Source of the DNA: Sphingobacterium paucimobilis HER1398
GTDB taxonomy: Bacteria; Bacteroidota; Bacteroidia; Sphingobacteriales; Sphingobacteriaceae
DNA length: 64,000 bases
Assembly: GCF_000416985.1 (NCBI RefSeq)
Contig: NZ_ATDL01000020.1
Coordinates: 62,001 to 126,000 of the forward strand
Direction: 5' to 3'
Made by a program: the position numbers and the translations under genes. Under the pieces are notes generated by a model. That model was not told where the DNA came from. It was given only the letters and a program-made list of their open reading frames with translations, and did not search any database. The first letter of the stretch is position 1, and each line of letters begins with the position of its first letter. Below, piece by piece: positions 37,505-45,922 of this stretch.

Positions 37505-38638
37505 ATGAAAAAAACAGTATTAACTATGGTGCTTGCTCTACCTCTAGCGGTATGGGCACAAGAAGGAGCTTTTAAAATTGAAGCTCAGATTAAGAAATCA
37601 AATGACAATGCTAAAGCATATCTGTCCTACCGTACAGGTAACGGTATGGAACAGGACAGCGCTGTCGTAAAGAAAGGCAAATTTACTTTTTCAGGGACAG
37701 TGCAAGGCCCTACGCAGATGACAATCACTTATGCGCCAACTGGTAAGTTGGATCGTCGTGCTGCTCAAGGTGCTGATTCTTATAGCTTATATATCGATAA
37801 GGGAACAGCAAAGTTAGTGGCTACAGATTCTATTAAGAATGCAAAAATATCCGGTGCTCCTCTCAGTGTTGAATACGCGCAATATGCGAAGCAATTAGAA
37901 AAAACAACGAAGGGAATGGCCGCTCTAGATGCGGAATGGTATGGTGCTACAGATGAGCAGCGTAAAGATGGTAAGCTGGCCGAGAGATTGAGAGGACTAG
38001 CTGGACCATTGATGGAAGAAAAGGAGCGTGTTCAGAAAGACTATCTAGCACAGCATCCGACTTCTTATTTTGCATTATTGGCTTTGCAGGATCTTTCTGG
38101 GTCACAGCTTGATGTTGCTTTTGCTGAACCTGCTTTTAACAAATTGAGTGCAGAGGTTAAAAGCACTCCTGCAGGGGAAGCTTTTAACAAGCGTATTGTT
38201 GCAGCGAAGGCTACAGCTGTAGGTGCAATGGCGCCAGACTTTACGCAGAACGATGTAAATGATAAACCTGTAAAATTGTCTGATTTTAGAGGGAAATATG
38301 TATTGCTTGATTTCTGGGCATCTTGGTGCGGACCATGCCGTCATGAAAATCCAAATGTGGTAGAGGCATATCATAAGTTTAAAGACAAAAACTTTACGGT
38401 ATTGGGTGTTTCTTTGGACAACCCAGGTAAGAAAGATAACTGGTTGAAAGCTATCGCTGATGATAAATTGGAATGGACTAACGTAAGTGATCTACAGGGA
38501 TGGAAAAATGCTGCATCGACGTTATATGGTGTGCGTGGTATTCCTCAGAATTACTTGATTGGTCCTGATGGTAAAATCGTAGCGAGTAATTTGAGAGGGG
38601 AAGAGCTTCACAAAAAATTAGCTGAATTGTTAAACTAA
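37505..38638 (+). CDS. TlpA-like thioredoxin protein with N-terminal DUF4369 domain
   Basis: Exported disulfide reductase-like protein of 377 residues from ATG 37505 (signal peptide MKKTVLTMVLALPLAVWAQ). The earlier in-frame ATG at 37457 adds sixteen residues before the signal peptide and is unlikely. Residues about 22-110 look like DUF4369; the thioredoxin domain (about 245-377) has WASWCGPCRHENP with the CGPC at 275-278 and the cis-Pro loop GIPQNYLI. It follows the sialic-acid operon by 129 bp and has its own terminator, so it is probably a separate gene for envelope redox upkeep. Confidence 0.9.
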   Translation: MKKTVLTMVLALPLAVWAQEGAFKIEAQIKKSNDNAKAYLSYRTGNGMEQDSAVVKKGKFTFSGTVQGPTQMTITYAPTGKLDRRAAQGADSYSLYIDKGTAKLVATDSIKNAKISGAPLSVEYAQYAKQLEKTTKGMAALDAEWYGATDEQRKDGKLAERLRGLAGPLMEEKERVQKDYLAQHPTSYFALLALQDLSGSQLDVAFAEPAFNKLSAEVKSTPAGEAFNKRIVAAKATAVGAMAPDFTQNDVNDKPVKLSDFRGKYVLLDFWASWCGPCRHENPNVVEAYHKFKDKNFTVLGVSLDNPGKKDNWLKAIADDKLEWTNVSDLQGWKNAASTLYGVRGIPQNYLIGPDGKIVASNLRGEELHKKLAELLN

Positions 38639-38659
38639 GATTAGTTTTAAACACCAGAA

Positions 38660-38692
38660 AGAGGGAAGTATCCAATACTTCCCTCTTTTTTT
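38660..38692 (+). terminator. Rho-independent terminator after the DUF4369/TlpA gene
   Basis: A perfect 12-bp stem (38660-38671 with 38675-38686) around CCA is followed by a run of T. It lies 21 bp after the stop codon and ends just before the convergent response regulator gene. Confidence 0.9.
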
Positions 38693-38693
38693 G

Positions 38694-39089
38694 TTAAAAA
38701 TATTGAAGTAAAGGGGCTGATTGCTTAATCCCGATTAGATCATCTAAGTGTATGGGTTTGACCATGAAATCGATGACCATAGGATACGCTTCAGCTCTCT
38801 TTCGGTCTTTGGGATCAATGGAAGAGGTAATAATAATTATAAAGATATTTTTTTCCTTTTCGTCCCTTAACTTATCCAATACGTGCCAACCGTCTACTAA
38901 TGGCATGTTTAGATCTAGAAATATAAGGGTGGCTTCTGAATCATTTTTATGTTTATGCCACCATTGAAGAAACTGTGCCCCCTCTAACAGGCATACAGGA
39001 GAGTTCGATATTTTACTTTCCTTGAGCATGATCTCCATTAAAAAATGGAAAATCCTATCATCGTCAACAACAGCAGTACTCATTTTCAT
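38694..39089 (-). CDS. Single-domain response regulator (CheY-like receiver)
   Basis: A stand-alone receiver domain of 131 residues with all key positions: acidic pair D10/D11 in VVDDDRIFHF, phospho-acceptor D59 in FLDLNMPLVDGW, T88 in IIITSS and K111 in MVKPI. There is no output domain. Its start lies 6 bp downstream of the PAS/histidine-phosphoacceptor gene on the same strand, so the two are co-transcribed and likely interact. An ATG two codons in (M3) is an alternative start. Confidence 0.9.
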   Translation of the reverse strand: MKMSTAVVDDDRIFHFLMEIMLKESKISNSPVCLLEGAQFLQWWHKHKNDSEATLIFLDLNMPLVDGWHVLDKLRDEKEKNIFIIIITSSIDPKDRKRAEAYPMVIDFMVKPIHLDDLIGIKQSAPLLQYF

Positions 39090-39095
39090 AATTTT

Positions 39096-40112
39096 TTATT
39101 CTTTATCGTCAACAATTAACTGTTTTTCTCCAATAGTTCGGTTTGTAATATTATGAATGATAGCATCTAGCTCATGTGCAGAATGGCTCAGTGCATCAAA
39201 AAGCTGAGGCTCTATATTCCCATCATTGAATCGTTCTTTTAGGTGATGTACTAATGCTAGTATCCTTGCCAATGGAGCTCTTACCAAATGAGATTGGGCA
39301 AAAGCAATATACTTGAGATTGTTATGTTGGTTTTCTATCTTGTCCATATAAGCAAGTTTTTCAGATACATCTTTGGCGACTCCCCGTACACCTATGCAGA
39401 TATTCTCGACAATGTCTGGTCTTCCGGTCAGTAAGAGCCATCGTTTATTGCCTTTGGCTGTTACAATTCGCAACAATTTCTTAAACATCTTCTTTTCGGC
39501 CATGGCTTTATTGACGGATCTGTAGAGGCTTGTCTCCTCATCAGGGCTGCTGTAAAATTGCTTTGTAGATTGTAGAGAGGGTTTGAAATAGGGAGGGACC
39601 TCTAAAATGTCCTTAAATCCAGAAGATAGTTCCATAGTCTGCTGTTGGGTATTGATCCACCAATTGCCATATTGAACTGACTTTTGAGATTCATCATAGA
39701 GCTCTTCTTGGATGACCTGTTGGGTTACATTAACGAGGGTGCGTATGATATATTCTATATTGCCCTCAGCAGTTAGGATTGGTGTATGATGTATCTCGTA
39801 GTACCTTACATCCAAGAATGTTGTTTCTGCATTGAGTGGATATACCAATTTTCGGATTCCTGTATTTACTTCAGTTTTTTGTGCTAATACAGAGTGAAAA
39901 GAATTTAACCAAATATTATCAGAGATATAGGGATTCAGGGGAAATAGAGAAAAGAACCCCTTGCCTTTCATATCTTTTAAATCCAATGCACATAATTTTA
40001 GGTAGGCGTCATTGGCATCAACGATATGAAAGTTTTCTTCGGTCACTTTAAGTATAACAGAAGGGCACCTCATCGATCTAAAAAATAGTTTGTACTCAAA
40101 CTCTCTCTCCAT
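39096..40112 (-). CDS. PAS-domain protein with histidine-phosphoacceptor helix but no ATPase domain
   Basis: Cytoplasmic protein of 338 residues. Two PAS-like domains are seen at about 8-132 (HIVDANDAYLKLCALDL) and 140-255 (GNKRWLLLTGRPDIVENIC). A dimerisation helix with an H-box-like sequence follows at about 262-325: FAQSHLVRAPLARILALV, His275 being the candidate phospho-acceptor. The protein ends there (IIHNITNRTIGEK, then a short acidic tail), where a normal sensor kinase would continue into a HATPase domain. So it cannot phosphorylate itself by known means; it may accept phosphate from another kinase or only scaffold the receiver protein encoded next. Confidence 0.82.
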   Translation of the reverse strand: MEREFEYKLFFRSMRCPSVILKVTEENFHIVDANDAYLKLCALDLKDMKGKGFFSLFPLNPYISDNIWLNSFHSVLAQKTEVNTGIRKLVYPLNAETTFLDVRYYEIHHTPILTAEGNIEYIIRTLVNVTQQVIQEELYDESQKSVQYGNWWINTQQQTMELSSGFKDILEVPPYFKPSLQSTKQFYSSPDEETSLYRSVNKAMAEKKMFKKLLRIVTAKGNKRWLLLTGRPDIVENICIGVRGVAKDVSEKLAYMDKIENQHNNLKYIAFAQSHLVRAPLARILALVHHLKERFNDGNIEPQLFDALSHSAHELDAIIHNITNRTIGEKQLIVDDKE

Positions 40113-40524
40113 TATAGCTTATAATTAAATTATACTATGCGCTCAGTTATAGATAGATGTTAATAAAAATCTAACAATTAGAGCATTATAGTTAAAGCGG
40201 ATTGGACTAATAGTCCTATCAGCCACATGTTTTTCATATATAGCTCACAACTGTGGGCTAATGGTAGTTTCACATAAAGCTTATTTATACTTTTGTGAAA
40301 AATATAGTTAAATATACCTGAATAAAATCAAAACAACGATTCTTTTTGTTGCACAAATATAAAACACCTTTCGTCGAAGATTGTTTGTTATCTAGTATTG
40401 TACTGTTATAAAAGTATAAGTAATAGATATTTGTTATCTTAGTTTATATATTTACCTATATAGTTAGCTGGTGTAGTGCAGGGTGTTTGGAACCTGTGAA
40501 TAAAGCTATTTTTAAGGAACTGAT
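40113..40524. other. 412-bp A+T-rich intergenic region with three inverted repeats
   Basis: This gap separates the leftward PAS gene from the rightward AraC gene and holds no credible ORF. It has a 13-bp palindrome GGACTA-A-TAGTCC (40204-40216), an 8-bp hairpin (40241-40248 with 40253-40260, one G-U pair) and a longer hairpin (40268-40279 with 40290-40300, one bulge). A perfect -7 box TACTTTTG (40288-40295, plus strand) lies in the last one, and a TATATTTG box occurs on the minus strand at 40361-40354. Clear -33 boxes were not seen for either. It is probably a two-way control region. Confidence 0.5.
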
Positions 40525-41412
40525 ATGGATAAATCCTATGAAGAGTTGCAGGATACATTGACATTTTATGGAGTCGATTGTATTCGTCCATTTTATGTGT
40601 CTTCTGGTAATCCGATATCGGAATTTCCTAAAGAGTCTTTTCGCGTAGACTATTACGCTGTCTGTATATGTTTGTCGGGACAGATCGGTGTGGAGGTTGA
40701 TAATCTTCAGTATCATTTGTCTTCTAATGAATTTGTCGTTTTTGCACCTTCAACCGTTTTGCGATTTGTTGAAACCAATGATAAACTGAGAATGAAGCTG
40801 CTTTTGTTCGATAAAAACTTCCTGTTAAAAAATATTGCAGATCCATTTTTTTTAGATAAACTGGGGCTGTTTGGAGAGCGATCTTTTTGTGTTGTCCGCT
40901 CGGATGAGGATAGTGTAAATCGACTCTCTCAGTTGATAGAATATCTACAAGAAGTGAGCTTAAGACATGGACGCTATATGTTGGATTTAGTGAGGACCCT
41001 CATTTTTAATGTCTTGCTGGAAGTCGCTACGATTGTAGATGATAAAAAAAGAGGAATGACATTAGAGAATGGAGAGGGCAGTTGTCTGTTTTATAGATTT
41101 ACAAAGTTGGTAAAAGAACGAGTGTCTAGCTATAGAGAGGTGTCTTACTATGCAGACTGCCTGTCGGTGTCTAACAAATATCTTATACATCTGGTCAAGC
41201 GCGCATCAGGAAAAACACCACATGAAATTATTGATGAGTATATACTGAAAGAAGCTCTGGCTTTATTAGGAAACCCAGAGATGAGCGTATCTGATATAGC
41301 ATATGCCGTTGGATTCAATTCGGTCTCAGCCTTTGGTCGTTTCTTTAAGAAGTATAGTTATGTATCACCATCTGAATATAGAAAAGGACAGGAGAGAGGG
41401 CAGGAAATATAG
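40525..41412 (+). CDS. AraC-family transcriptional regulator
   Basis: Regulator of 295 residues. The N-terminal part (about 30-130) resembles a cupin-like sensing domain (YYAVCICLSGQIGVEVDNLQ). The C-terminal AraC/XylS DNA-binding domain (about 190-290) has two helix-turn-helices, the first around VSYYADCLSVSNKYLIHLVK and the second with VSDIAYAVGFNSVSAFGRFF followed by the family signature KKYSYVSPSEYR. It lies 80 bp upstream of, and in the same direction as, the oleate hydratase gene and may control it. Confidence 0.9.
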   Translation: MDKSYEELQDTLTFYGVDCIRPFYVSSGNPISEFPKESFRVDYYAVCICLSGQIGVEVDNLQYHLSSNEFVVFAPSTVLRFVETNDKLRMKLLLFDKNFLLKNIADPFFLDKLGLFGERSFCVVRSDEDSVNRLSQLIEYLQEVSLRHGRYMLDLVRTLIFNVLLEVATIVDDKKRGMTLENGEGSCLFYRFTKLVKERVSSYREVSYYADCLSVSNKYLIHLVKRASGKTPHEIIDEYILKEALALLGNPEMSVSDIAYAVGFNSVSAFGRFFKKYSYVSPSEYRKGQERGQEI

Positions 41413-41492
41413 CATACGATTGACGAATTTAGGGATAACAGATGTTGATTAGTTCGGGGTAACTTTACATAAACGTTTAAATAATAAGTGTT

Positions 41493-43433
41493 ATGAAAAC
41501 AGTCACTTCAAAATTTGACAAAGTATTACAAGCTTCTTCTAGCAGGGAGAATGTAGAACATCAGCCTGACTCTAGCAAGGAAAGGCAGCGGAATGTACCT
41601 GAGAAATCAATGCCTTTTTCGGACCAGATCGGCAACTACCAGCGGAATAAAGGAATTCCTACAAAATCCTATCACGATAGTAAGGTGTATATCATCGGTA
41701 GCGGGATTGCAGGTATGTCTGCAGCTTACTATTTTATTCGTGATGGCCATGTTCCTGCGAAAAACATTGTTTTTTTAGAGCAGTTAGCTGTTGAAGGTGG
41801 TTCGCTGGATGGTGCAGGAAATGCAAAAGATGGCTATATTGTTAGAGGTGGACGGGAGATGGACATGACTTATGAGAATCTGTGGGATATGTTTCAGGAT
41901 ATTCCAGCTTTAGAAATGCCTGCTCCATATAGTGTTTTGGACGAATACCGTTTAATCAATGATAACGACCCTAACTTTTCGAAGGCTCGATTGATTCATA
42001 ATAAGGGCAAAATACAAGATTTTAGCAAATTCGGTCTTAATAAGAAAGATCAGTTGACCCTGATTAGGCTTTTATTGGAGAAAAAAGAAGATCTGGACGA
42101 TATAACTATTGAACAGTATTTTGGAAGTTCATTTTTATCCAGTAATTTTTGGACGTTTTGGCGTACCATGTTTGCCTTTGAAAACTGGCATAGTTTATTG
42201 GAATTTAAGCTGTATATGCATCGTTTTTTACATGCGATAGATGGTTTGAATGACTTATCGGCTTTGGTATTTCCTAAGTATAATCAATACGACACATTTG
42301 TGACTCCTCTTGGAAGATTTTTGAAAGATAAAGGAGTGGGGATACAGTTCAAAACCTTGGTAAAGGATTTGGATATTCATATTGATACTGAAGGGAAAAC
42401 GGTAAAAGGAATTATTACAGAACAGAATGGTAAGGAGGTAACTATCCCTGTACGAGAACAGGATTATGTGATCGTGACGACTGGATCGATGACAGAAGAT
42501 ACTGCCTACGGAGATAATACTAAAGCGCCAATTGTTGGAATTGACAACTCCACTAGCGGACAGAGTGCGGGCTGGAAAATATGGAAAAATCTAGCGGCAA
42601 AATCGAGCGTATTTGGTAATCCGGACAAGTTCTGTGGTGATATCGAGAAGTCGGCTTGGGAATCTGCAACGCTGACATGTAGACCTTCGGCGCTGGTAGA
42701 TAAGTTAAAAGAATACGCGGTTAATGACCCGTACTCGGGAAAAACGGTGACAGGAGGCATTATTACGGTGACAGACTCTAATTGGTTGATGAGTTTTACC
42801 TGTAATAGACAGCCCCATTTTCCGGAACAGCCCGATGATGTACTGGTGCTCTGGGTATATGCGCTCTTTATGGATAAAAAGGGTGACTATGTTAGGAAAA
42901 CGATGCCTGAATGTACTGGGAATGAAATCTTAGCAGAGCTTTGTCATCACTTAGGGATCATTGATCAGTTGGACAATGTCGTAGAAAATACTATTGTTCG
43001 TACGGCTTTTATGCCCTATATTACTTCTATGTTTATGCCTAGAGCAAAAGGGGATAGACCAGCAATAGTACCTGAAGGGTGTAAAAACCTAGGTCTTGTC
43101 GGACAGTTTGTAGAGACCAATAATGATGTTGTCTTTACTATGGAGAGCTCTGTGCGTACAGCCCGCATTGCTGTGTACAAATTGTTGAATCTGAATAAGC
43201 AAGTACCAGATGTAAATCCATTACAATACGACATTCGGCATCTTTTGAAGGTGGCCAAAACATTGAATGATGATAAGCCGTTTATGGGTGAAGGGTTGTT
43301 GCGCAGAATATTGAAAGGGACTTATTTTGATCATGTGTTGCCATGGGAAGAGAAGGATGAACAAGAACAAGAGTCTTTCATTGGTGAACATTTAAGTAAA
43401 TTTAAAGATTGGCTTAAAACTATCCGAGGGTAA
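41493..43433 (+). CDS. ohyA: Oleate hydratase (FAD-dependent, MCRA family)
   Basis: Enzyme of 646 residues adding water to the cis-9 double bond of oleate to give 10-hydroxystearate. The FAD-binding Rossmann motif is VYIIGSGIAGMSAAYY (Gly-rich loop 69-74). RGGREMDMTYENLWDM carries Glu122 and EFKLYMHRF carries Tyr241, matching in both residue and number the catalytic residues known from the Elizabethkingia enzyme. Length is normal. The promoter may be a TAACTTTA box at 41460-41467, which is weak. The next gene is a hydroxyacyl-CoA dehydrogenase, 31 bp on. In other bacteria the enzyme detoxifies antimicrobial unsaturated fatty acids. Confidence 0.95.
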   Translation: MKTVTSKFDKVLQASSSRENVEHQPDSSKERQRNVPEKSMPFSDQIGNYQRNKGIPTKSYHDSKVYIIGSGIAGMSAAYYFIRDGHVPAKNIVFLEQLAVEGGSLDGAGNAKDGYIVRGGREMDMTYENLWDMFQDIPALEMPAPYSVLDEYRLINDNDPNFSKARLIHNKGKIQDFSKFGLNKKDQLTLIRLLLEKKEDLDDITIEQYFGSSFLSSNFWTFWRTMFAFENWHSLLEFKLYMHRFLHAIDGLNDLSALVFPKYNQYDTFVTPLGRFLKDKGVGIQFKTLVKDLDIHIDTEGKTVKGIITEQNGKEVTIPVREQDYVIVTTGSMTEDTAYGDNTKAPIVGIDNSTSGQSAGWKIWKNLAAKSSVFGNPDKFCGDIEKSAWESATLTCRPSALVDKLKEYAVNDPYSGKTVTGGIITVTDSNWLMSFTCNRQPHFPEQPDDVLVLWVYALFMDKKGDYVRKTMPECTGNEILAELCHHLGIIDQLDNVVENTIVRTAFMPYITSMFMPRAKGDRPAIVPEGCKNLGLVGQFVETNNDVVFTMESSVRTARIAVYKLLNLNKQVPDVNPLQYDIRHLLKVAKTLNDDKPFMGEGLLRRILKGTYFDHVLPWEEKDEQEQESFIGEHLSKFKDWLKTIRG

Positions 43434-43443
43434 TCTCGGATAG
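43420..43443 (+). other. Hairpin spanning the ohyA stop codon
   Basis: CTATCCGAG (43420-43428) and CTCGGATAG (43435-43443) form a perfect 9-bp stem, and the TAA stop codon (43431-43433) is in the loop. No T run follows, so it is unlikely to end transcription fully; it may protect or partly uncouple the two cistrons. Confidence 0.55.
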
Positions 43444-43464
43444 TATATATAAAACAGATAAACT

Positions 43465-44361
43465 ATGGATATAAAGAATGTAACAGTAGCAGGTAGTGGA
43501 GTATTGGGCTACCAAATCGCATTTCAGACAGCTTTTCATGGCTATAATGTCACTGTCTATGATATTAATGATGAAGTATTAGAAAAAGCAAAAGCAAAAT
43601 TTGATATTTTGGGTGAAGCCTTTATAAAGGATTTGAATGCTACTCAAAGTCAGTTGGATGAAGCAAGGGGCAGAATGCAATATAGTGCAGATCTTGCGGT
43701 GGCTACACAGCATGCGGACTTGGTTATAGAGGCCGTCCCAGAAAGCCCACAGATTAAAACTGATTTTTATCATAAGCTGGCTAAGGTCGCACCAGAGAAA
43801 ACTATTTTTGTGACGAATTCTTCCACATTGTTGCCTAGTCAATTTGCGGGAGAAACGGGGCGCCCGGCTAAGTTTTTGGCATTACATTTTGCCAATGAAA
43901 TCTGGAAACATAATACAGCAGAGATCATGGGGCATCCTGGAACAGATAAAGAAGTCTTTGATACTATAGTGGGCTTTGCAAAGACAATAGGTATGGTTGC
44001 CTTGCCTTTGTATAAAGAGCAGCCCGGTTATATTGTCAATTCGCTTTTAGTACCTCTTCTGACTGCTGCTACTAACCTGCTAGTAAGTGGAGTGTCTGAT
44101 GCGGAGACAATCGATAAGACATGGATGGTGGCTACAGGAGCTCCGATAGGACCATTTGCGATTTTGGATATAGTCGGGATTACGACGGCTTATAATATCA
44201 ATAAGATGGCGGCTGATGCAACTGGAGATGCGCTTAAGGTGCAGACTGTTAAGTATCTGAAAGAGCAATTTATCGATAAAAATAAATTAGGCGTATCCAC
44301 AGGTGAGGGATTCTATAGCTATCCAAATCCAGCTTATAAAGCGAAGGACTTTTTGAAATAG
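43465..44361 (+). CDS. 3-hydroxyacyl-CoA dehydrogenase
   Basis: NAD-dependent dehydrogenase of 298 residues. The N-terminal Rossmann domain has VAGSGVLGYQIAFQTA (G10, G12, G15) and an acidic residue at the end of strand 2 (VYDIND). The catalytic region includes VTNSSTLLPS and ALHFANE (His-Glu type). The C-terminal 3HCDH domain (about 185-295) has PGYIVNSLLVPLL and GFYSYPNP. It oxidises L-3-hydroxyacyl-CoA in fatty-acid breakdown or works in a related short-chain pathway. It is 31 bp after ohyA, so the pair is probably co-expressed, separated by the stop-codon hairpin. Confidence 0.9.
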   Translation: MDIKNVTVAGSGVLGYQIAFQTAFHGYNVTVYDINDEVLEKAKAKFDILGEAFIKDLNATQSQLDEARGRMQYSADLAVATQHADLVIEAVPESPQIKTDFYHKLAKVAPEKTIFVTNSSTLLPSQFAGETGRPAKFLALHFANEIWKHNTAEIMGHPGTDKEVFDTIVGFAKTIGMVALPLYKEQPGYIVNSLLVPLLTAATNLLVSGVSDAETIDKTWMVATGAPIGPFAILDIVGITTAYNINKMAADATGDALKVQTVKYLKEQFIDKNKLGVSTGEGFYSYPNPAYKAKDFLK

Positions 44362-44389
44362 AGGGATCTGTAAAAAGTTTTAAGTAGAA

Positions 44390-44420
44390 ATCGCCACAAC
44401 ATACGATCTGTTGTGGCGAT
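44390..44420. terminator. Bidirectional terminator between the dehydrogenase and aqpZ genes
   Basis: A perfect 12-bp stem (44390-44401 with 44409-44420) with a seven-base loop lies between two convergent genes. T runs are short on both sides (TTTCT on the minus strand). Confidence 0.75.
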
Positions 44421-44433
44421 CTTATGTAAGGTC

Positions 44434-45141
44434 TTAATTGTGTTCTTTTTTTAGAAGATACTTATATATCGCACTTCCAGCGATTGCTCCTAATATTGGC
44501 GCTACCCAGAATAACCAGAGCTGAGATAGGGCTGCTCCTCCAACGAATAGAGCCTGAGATGTACTGCGAGCAGGATTTACTGAGGTGTTTGTGATTGGGA
44601 TAGATATTAAATGAATAAGTGTTAGAGCAAGTCCTATGCTAAGACCTGCAAACTTTCCGTTAGCCCATTTATCGGTAGCACCTAAGATTATAATTAAGAA
44701 AAAGGTGGTCAGTAAAAACTCGGTGAGGAATGCTGCGCCTACGCTGTAACTACGTTCGTAATAACCGGGCATTTCATAAAAGTTGGTCGCAAATGCACCA
44801 GGGCCATACGCGACAAACGCTGTTGCCCCATTAAGGATCGTATAAAGACAGCCTGCAGCAGCTATCGCTCCGAATAACTGAGAAATAATATAGGGAACTA
44901 AATCCCTTGCCGAAAACCGCCCTCCTATATACAATCCAATGGAAACAGCAGGATTAAAGTGTCCTCCTGAGATATGTCCTACAGCATATGCCATCGTCAG
45001 TACCGTAAGACCGAAGGCTAAGGAAACACCTAATAGGCCGATGCCTATATCGGGAACTCCAGCGGCAAAGACAGCGCTACCACATCCTCCGAAGACCAGC
45101 CAAAATGTACCGAAAAATTCAGCAAATAGTTTTTTTGTCAT
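44434..45141 (-). CDS. aqpZ: Aquaporin Z
   Basis: Water channel of the MIP family, 235 residues, six spans. Both NPA boxes are present (HFNPAVSIG at 63-65 and SVNPARSTSQ at 189-191). The selectivity filter appears as Phe43, His177 and Arg192, which is the water-specific aquaporin pattern and not that of glycerol facilitators. It is alone on the minus strand, with a 195-bp A+T-rich gap upstream in which I saw no certain promoter. Confidence 0.95.
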   Translation of the reverse strand: MTKKLFAEFFGTFWLVFGGCGSAVFAAGVPDIGIGLLGVSLAFGLTVLTMAYAVGHISGGHFNPAVSIGLYIGGRFSARDLVPYIISQLFGAIAAAGCLYTILNGATAFVAYGPGAFATNFYEMPGYYERSYSVGAAFLTEFLLTTFFLIIILGATDKWANGKFAGLSIGLALTLIHLISIPITNTSVNPARSTSQALFVGGAALSQLWLFWVAPILGAIAGSAIYKYLLKKEHN

Positions 45142-45336
45142 GATTTAAATAGTTGTAATAATGGAACCATCCGTTTTTTTATAAAATTTCTTTTTGAGAA
45201 ACTTTTTGATTGTAAAGGTAGGTAAAAACAACTCTGTTAAAAGTAGGATTTCGTCTACAGATACAAAGTGTCTTTTAAATGAAAAAATCCCATTGAAATT
45301 AATCAACAGGATTCTTAAAAAGAGTATGTAGTTTAT

Positions 45337-45906
45337 TTATTGTAATCGACTGGATATAACATCAATCACAGCTTGATCATTAGGGAAGTCTGCTGTGGAG
45401 GAGGCTTTCGCCCTTTTGCTGCTTGAGGGCTCTTCTCCATATAAGGTATCTCTACCTAGGACAATCTTTTTGTCTAGATCAAAATAGCTGATAATATAAT
45501 TCCTTTGGTAGATTCTTTCTTTTTGACCAACCTTATTAAGGTATTCGCCTCTTTCTGACATATCTTTGGCAATCACGATCACGCCCTTAATATACTCTCC
45601 AGGATAGTTTTGTGTTGTGCCTAGCTTTTCGTTCCATTTCGCTTTATAAGTAATTCCTAATTCATCGTATCCGCCATTTTCAATCACCAGATAGTTCTTG
45701 TTCCACGCCACGTTTGAGTATTCGACTGGATATTTGTATAGGGATACATGATCTGGAAAGCAATCTAAAATACGTTTGGATAGATTTAGAGTTTGTTCTT
45801 TATCGTCTTCGATCTCGCTTAAGACGGAATCTGCCCAGAGGGCTATACCTATCCCGGCAATTGCCAATAAGCTAATTAGTATGACAATGGATTTTCTATT
45901 GTTCAT
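45337..45906 (-). CDS. Conserved hypothetical membrane-anchored protein
   Basis: Protein of 189 residues that I do not recognise. One N-terminal hydrophobic segment (about 7-27, IVILISLLAIAGIGIALWA) anchors it, probably with the rest outside the cytoplasm. The body contains NYLVIENGGYDELGITYKAKWNEK split over about 70-95, several Tyr-rich strands, and a Ser/Lys-rich tail. It is the last of three minus-strand genes (47117 to 45337) with gaps of 22 and 16 bp, so it is probably co-transcribed with them. No catalytic motif is seen. Confidence 0.72.
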   Translation of the reverse strand: MNNRKSIVILISLLAIAGIGIALWADSVLSEIEDDKEQTLNLSKRILDCFPDHVSLYKYPVEYSNVAWNKNYLVIENGGYDELGITYKAKWNEKLGTTQNYPGEYIKGVIVIAKDMSERGEYLNKVGQKERIYQRNYIISYFDLDKKIVLGRDTLYGEEPSSSKRAKASSTADFPNDQAVIDVISSRLQ

Positions 45907-45922
45907 AAACGAATTGCTCTAA

